The position numbers and the translations under genes were made by a program. The notes below the pieces were generated by a model, which was not told the DNA's origin, ran no database searches, and saw nothing but the letters and a program-made list of their open reading frames with translations. Positions 7,730 through 10,363 of a stretch of 10,363 bases of DNA are shown here, piece after piece (positions within the stretch are counted from its first letter, which is position 1; every line of letters starts with the position of its first letter). The DNA is from Aalborg-AAW-1 sp964458335 (GTDB lineage Bacteria; Patescibacteriota; Gracilibacteria; Absconditabacterales; Absconditicoccaceae): contig CAYWIJ010000023.1 of the NCBI GenBank assembly GCA_964458335.1, positions 1 to 10,363 of the forward strand, read 5' to 3'.

Positions 7730-9754
7730 ATGTATCGTTTTACTATCCTTCTCATGATGGCCATCATTATCATATCAACTTCAATTTCAGTTGATGCGTT
7801 TTTGAGTATGGATACTATTATGCAAAGATTAAGTCAAATAAACACCTCAAAAACTATTGAACAATCTTGAGTAGATGATGGGGGTGAAGATATATTCCTC
7901 ACGACGCTTAACAATTTTCAATCCAGTGAAACAAGTTCCACACTTAAAGGTCTCTCAAGTATTACTACAAGTATACAACAGCAAGCACAAAAATCACATT
8001 TTGCTTGTTCTGTTACTAATTCTGATATCTTAACTGTCTTATATAGTAATCCTCAATTTATCGTAGATTTTTACCAAAATGCAAATATTTCTCTTTCACA
8101 AGAAATTGGACTACAAGGCAATATTAAGCAATCTTGTGAAAGGATCTTCTTTTGTATAGGAGCATTACAAGGCGATCAGGCGATCACTGATACTACTATA
8201 CAAATCCCAACATGTCAGAATACCATTTTTACAGCATACACAACCTCTCAGAAATTAGGTACAAGTTATGCTAATCTTCCGTTACTCAACAATAATGACA
8301 ATATCTACATGGATAGTGTAAAAGAAAATGGACTCTTTGATCTCATGATTGATATAAAAAATATTGAAGATTTGTTATTTGATCCAGGAACGACAGGTCC
8401 TGAACTCCCAAAGATGATCTACTATTCTTTACCAAAAACCGTCACACCTCCTAGTAATACTACTACCAATTCTCCTAATAATACCACTTCTCCTACGAAT
8501 ACAAATCCCAATTTTAATAATAATTCTAATACGACAAGTAATCCAAATAATCCTTCTACAGGTACTAGTACAAGTTCAAATCCTACTACTACATCTGGTC
8601 CCTCTTTACAGTCCCAGATTGATGATTTTCTTGTCGATACTACAGTACTACCATCAAACACAACCTCCACACCGACATCTACCTATAATACTACCATCAA
8701 TCAAGCAATATGTCTACCAGAGGACTATGATCTGTATAATGGCAATATTGTAGTACTTCCTACTTCTGGTACAGATTATTGGTGAAACACAACAGATACC
8801 ACTGGTACTACTAATAGTATCGATGAATTTACTACATTGCAAGATGATTTAATAAATGCGATGAGTGGTTATATCTATACTCCCACAAACCCAGGAGGAG
8901 TCGGGTGAACGAATTATGGACAAAATTTTATACAAACAAATAGTGCTGTCCCATCAACTACTCCTGCCTGTAGCGCAAGTTGTTCTACTACAGAATGAAC
9001 TGAAAAACTTATCTGTGAAGGTAAATGTTGTATGAATAGTTGCAGCCAAATAAGTAATATTTCTGACAGAGCTATCTGTCTTTCTCAGTGTATGTGTGGA
9101 GAAGTAAGTACAGCAAATGATATGCTCAGGATAAAAATCTGTAGAGTACCTGCTCAACCATCACAAGTCATAGCATGAAAAACTATTACTTCTATCGAAC
9201 AAGCTGTTGATGAAATCAATCAAATTTTCCAACAACTCAAACAAAATGGAGCATTAGTAAAAAGAACAAAAACACAGGAATTTTTAGATTCTAGCTTTAG
9301 TAGTATCAAATTACATAAAATATTAGCATTCGATATTTTCGTTGTTGTGAAACCTATCTATGATGTCTTACAAATCGATCAAATCAAAGATAAAATCCAA
9401 CAGACACATAAGAGATTATCTACTCTCAATAATACAACATGAACGCTCTGAAAATGATCAGATAAAAACAAATATAATCTATCAGCATCATCCACTACTC
9501 AAGAACAAGTCGAAAAATTATGTCAATCACAAGGGGAAACTTATAATCCTATAACAGGAAAATGTGAATGATGAACATCAAACAAAGAGATACTCCAATC
9601 ACTCTCTACAACCAATAGTGTTTTTACCAATAATGATATGATCGCTTCATTCTTAAGTGAACATTACAATTTTTGGGATGAAGTGTATAACCAAATTACA
9701 CAAATACAGATTACTGCTCAAAATTTGAGAGCTAAAGCAGAATCAGCACAATAA
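7730..9754 (+). CDS. Exported protein of unknown function with Thr/Asn linker and Cys-rich module, third of three
   Basis: No family is recognised. The 674-residue product has a signal peptide (MYRFTILLMMAIIIISTSIS, likely cleavage after VDA at residue 23). An N-terminal domain to about residue 234 is followed by a low-complexity linker rich in Thr, Asn, Ser and Pro (about 235-292), typical of extracellular spacers. A polar Thr-rich region then leads to a compact module with ten cysteines in 58 residues (414-471): C-x3-C-x10-C-x3-CC-x3-C-x11-C-x3-C-x-C-x14-C. Next comes a helical part with LVKRT (509-513) and a hydrophobic stretch LAFDIFVVVKPIYDVL. A further cysteine pair brackets QSQGETYNPITGK, and the C-terminus is helical (FWDEVYNQITQIQ). 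Ten glycines are TGA. The Cys module suggests oxidative folding outside the cytoplasm. It probably belongs to the same transcription unit as the two genes upstream. Confidence 0.85.
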
Positions 9755-9770
9755 TAGAGAGGTTATTATT
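9750..9770. terminator. AT-only inverted repeat between convergent genes
   Basis: AATAATA (9750-9756) and TATTATT (9764-9770) can form a seven-base stem with a seven-base loop, overlapping the stop codon of the third exported gene and lying before the tgt stop on the other strand. It could terminate transcription in either direction, but there is no GC-rich stem and no following T-run, so the call is weak. Confidence 0.25.
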
Positions 9771-9804
9771 CAACTCATACCTTATAATTTTCAATCATCA
9801 ACTC

Positions 9805-10363
9805 TTAACTCATTATTTTCCCTTGAACAATCTGTTCTCTCAAATCAGCAACCATTTCATGAAGATAAAAAATATTATGAAGAGAAAGTAGAGATCAACC
9901 TAATGCCTCTTTTTCTCTTAAGAGATGATGAATATATGCTTTCGTATAGGTTTTAGAAAGATTATTCTTAGCATCTGGTCGCAATGGTGTATGATCGTTA
10001 CGGAAACGCATATTCGTCATATGAACATATCCATCATGTGTATAAGCGATACCATGTCTTCCAAGTCTTGTTGGCATTACACAGTCAAACATATCAAATC
10101 ATGATAGAATTGCATGGCGAATAGTCTCTGGATCTCCAATTCACATAAGATATCTTGGGACATGGCTTGGTAATTTTTCACCACAAAATTGTGTAATACT
10201 CTGTACTTGGTCTCTAGATTCTCCTACACTGACCCCTCCTACGGCAATACCATCAATAGCAAAAGGAGAGAGAAAATCAATTGATTCCTGACGCAAATCA
10301 ACGTTGGTGCCACCTTGCACGATAGGAAATAAAACACCACGAACATCCTGAGATTTTTGTGAA
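9805..10363 (-). CDS. tgt: tRNA-guanine transglycosylase, C-terminal part (zinc cysteines replaced)
   Basis: Tgt exchanges guanine 34 in tRNAs with GUN anticodons for preQ1 (bacteria), a step to queuosine. The gene enters from the right edge; 185 C-terminal residues are visible. Family motifs: FPIVQGGTNVDLRQ, IAVGGVSVGE, PRYLMGIGDPETIRHAI, the nucleophile region GFDMFDCVMPTRLGRHG, and YIHHLLREKEALG followed by LLSLHNIFYL. Three glycines are TGA, including those of LMGIGDPE and LSGFDMFD. Where Escherichia coli and Zymomonas mobilis Tgt have the zinc motif P-x-C-x-C-x2-C, this protein reads PLRPDAKNNLSKTY, so Ala, Asn and Ser replace the three cysteines, while the fourth ligand His (SLHN) remains. 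The C-terminus stops at EQIVQGKIMS, roughly 15 residues earlier than Z. mobilis Tgt. The family assignment is firm; activity and substrate are uncertain because of the altered zinc site. Confidence 0.93.

Noticed and set aside
8422..8670. Val/Leu-rich minus-strand frame
   Set aside because: It is the antisense of the Thr/Asn/Pro linker of the third exported gene, with no independent support.
1..10363. Widespread pseudogenes or frameshifted fragments under the standard code
   Set aside because: The breaks are only TGA, frames are kept across them, and conserved motifs continue. Recoding of UGA to Gly explains every case.
1..10363. CRISPR array, tRNA gene or insertion sequence
   Set aside because: No regularly spaced direct repeats, no cloverleaf-like segment and no transposase or terminal inverted repeats were seen; the gaps between genes are all short.

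Overview
**Organism.** This is an AT-rich bacterial window in which UGA is read as glycine (translation table 25). That points to the Candidate Phyla Radiation lineages Absconditabacteria (SR1) or Gracilibacteria (BD1-5). Under the standard code almost every gene breaks at in-frame TGA; with TGA as Gly, seven long uninterrupted genes appear, each ending at TAA or TAG. The TGA codons sit at family-invariant glycines: SGGH, PYPGG and VGGVSAN in TsaD, and YLMGIGDPE in Tgt. Within the surface protein at the left edge, equivalent glycines in repeated modules are TGA in one copy and GGA or GGG in another. The sequence alone does not separate SR1 from BD1-5.

**Layout.** (1) 1-2350, minus: C-terminally incomplete secreted surface protein with a signal peptide, an uncharacterised N-terminal domain, several Ig-like modules (three DUF5011-like) and the start of an SLH-like region. 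(2) 2514-3689, plus: tRNA-dihydrouridine synthase, divergent from gene 1. (3) 3736-4839, minus: TsaD, convergent with dus. (4-6) 4908-9754, plus: three consecutive exported proteins of unknown function (486, 419 and 674 residues), probably one transcription unit. (7) 9805-10363, minus: 3' part of tRNA-guanine transglycosylase, convergent with gene 6. No rRNA, tRNA, CRISPR array or insertion sequence was seen. The longest gap between genes is about 160 bases (2351-2513).

**How the parts fit.** Three tRNA-modification genes (dus, tsaD, tgt) are housekeeping functions interleaved with cell-surface or secreted genes. The most novel part is the exported trio at 4908-9754. All three begin with signal peptides, contain cysteines compatible with disulfides, and are otherwise mostly predicted helical; they match no family I recognise. 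A good -35/-10 pair lies directly before the first gene, placed so that its mRNA may be leaderless. Genes 5 and 6 are preceded by nearly identical 21-22-base leaders. No start in the window has a convincing Shine-Dalgarno sequence. The visible Tgt lacks all three zinc-binding cysteines of its family while keeping the catalytic FDCVMPTR motif and the zinc-ligand histidine.
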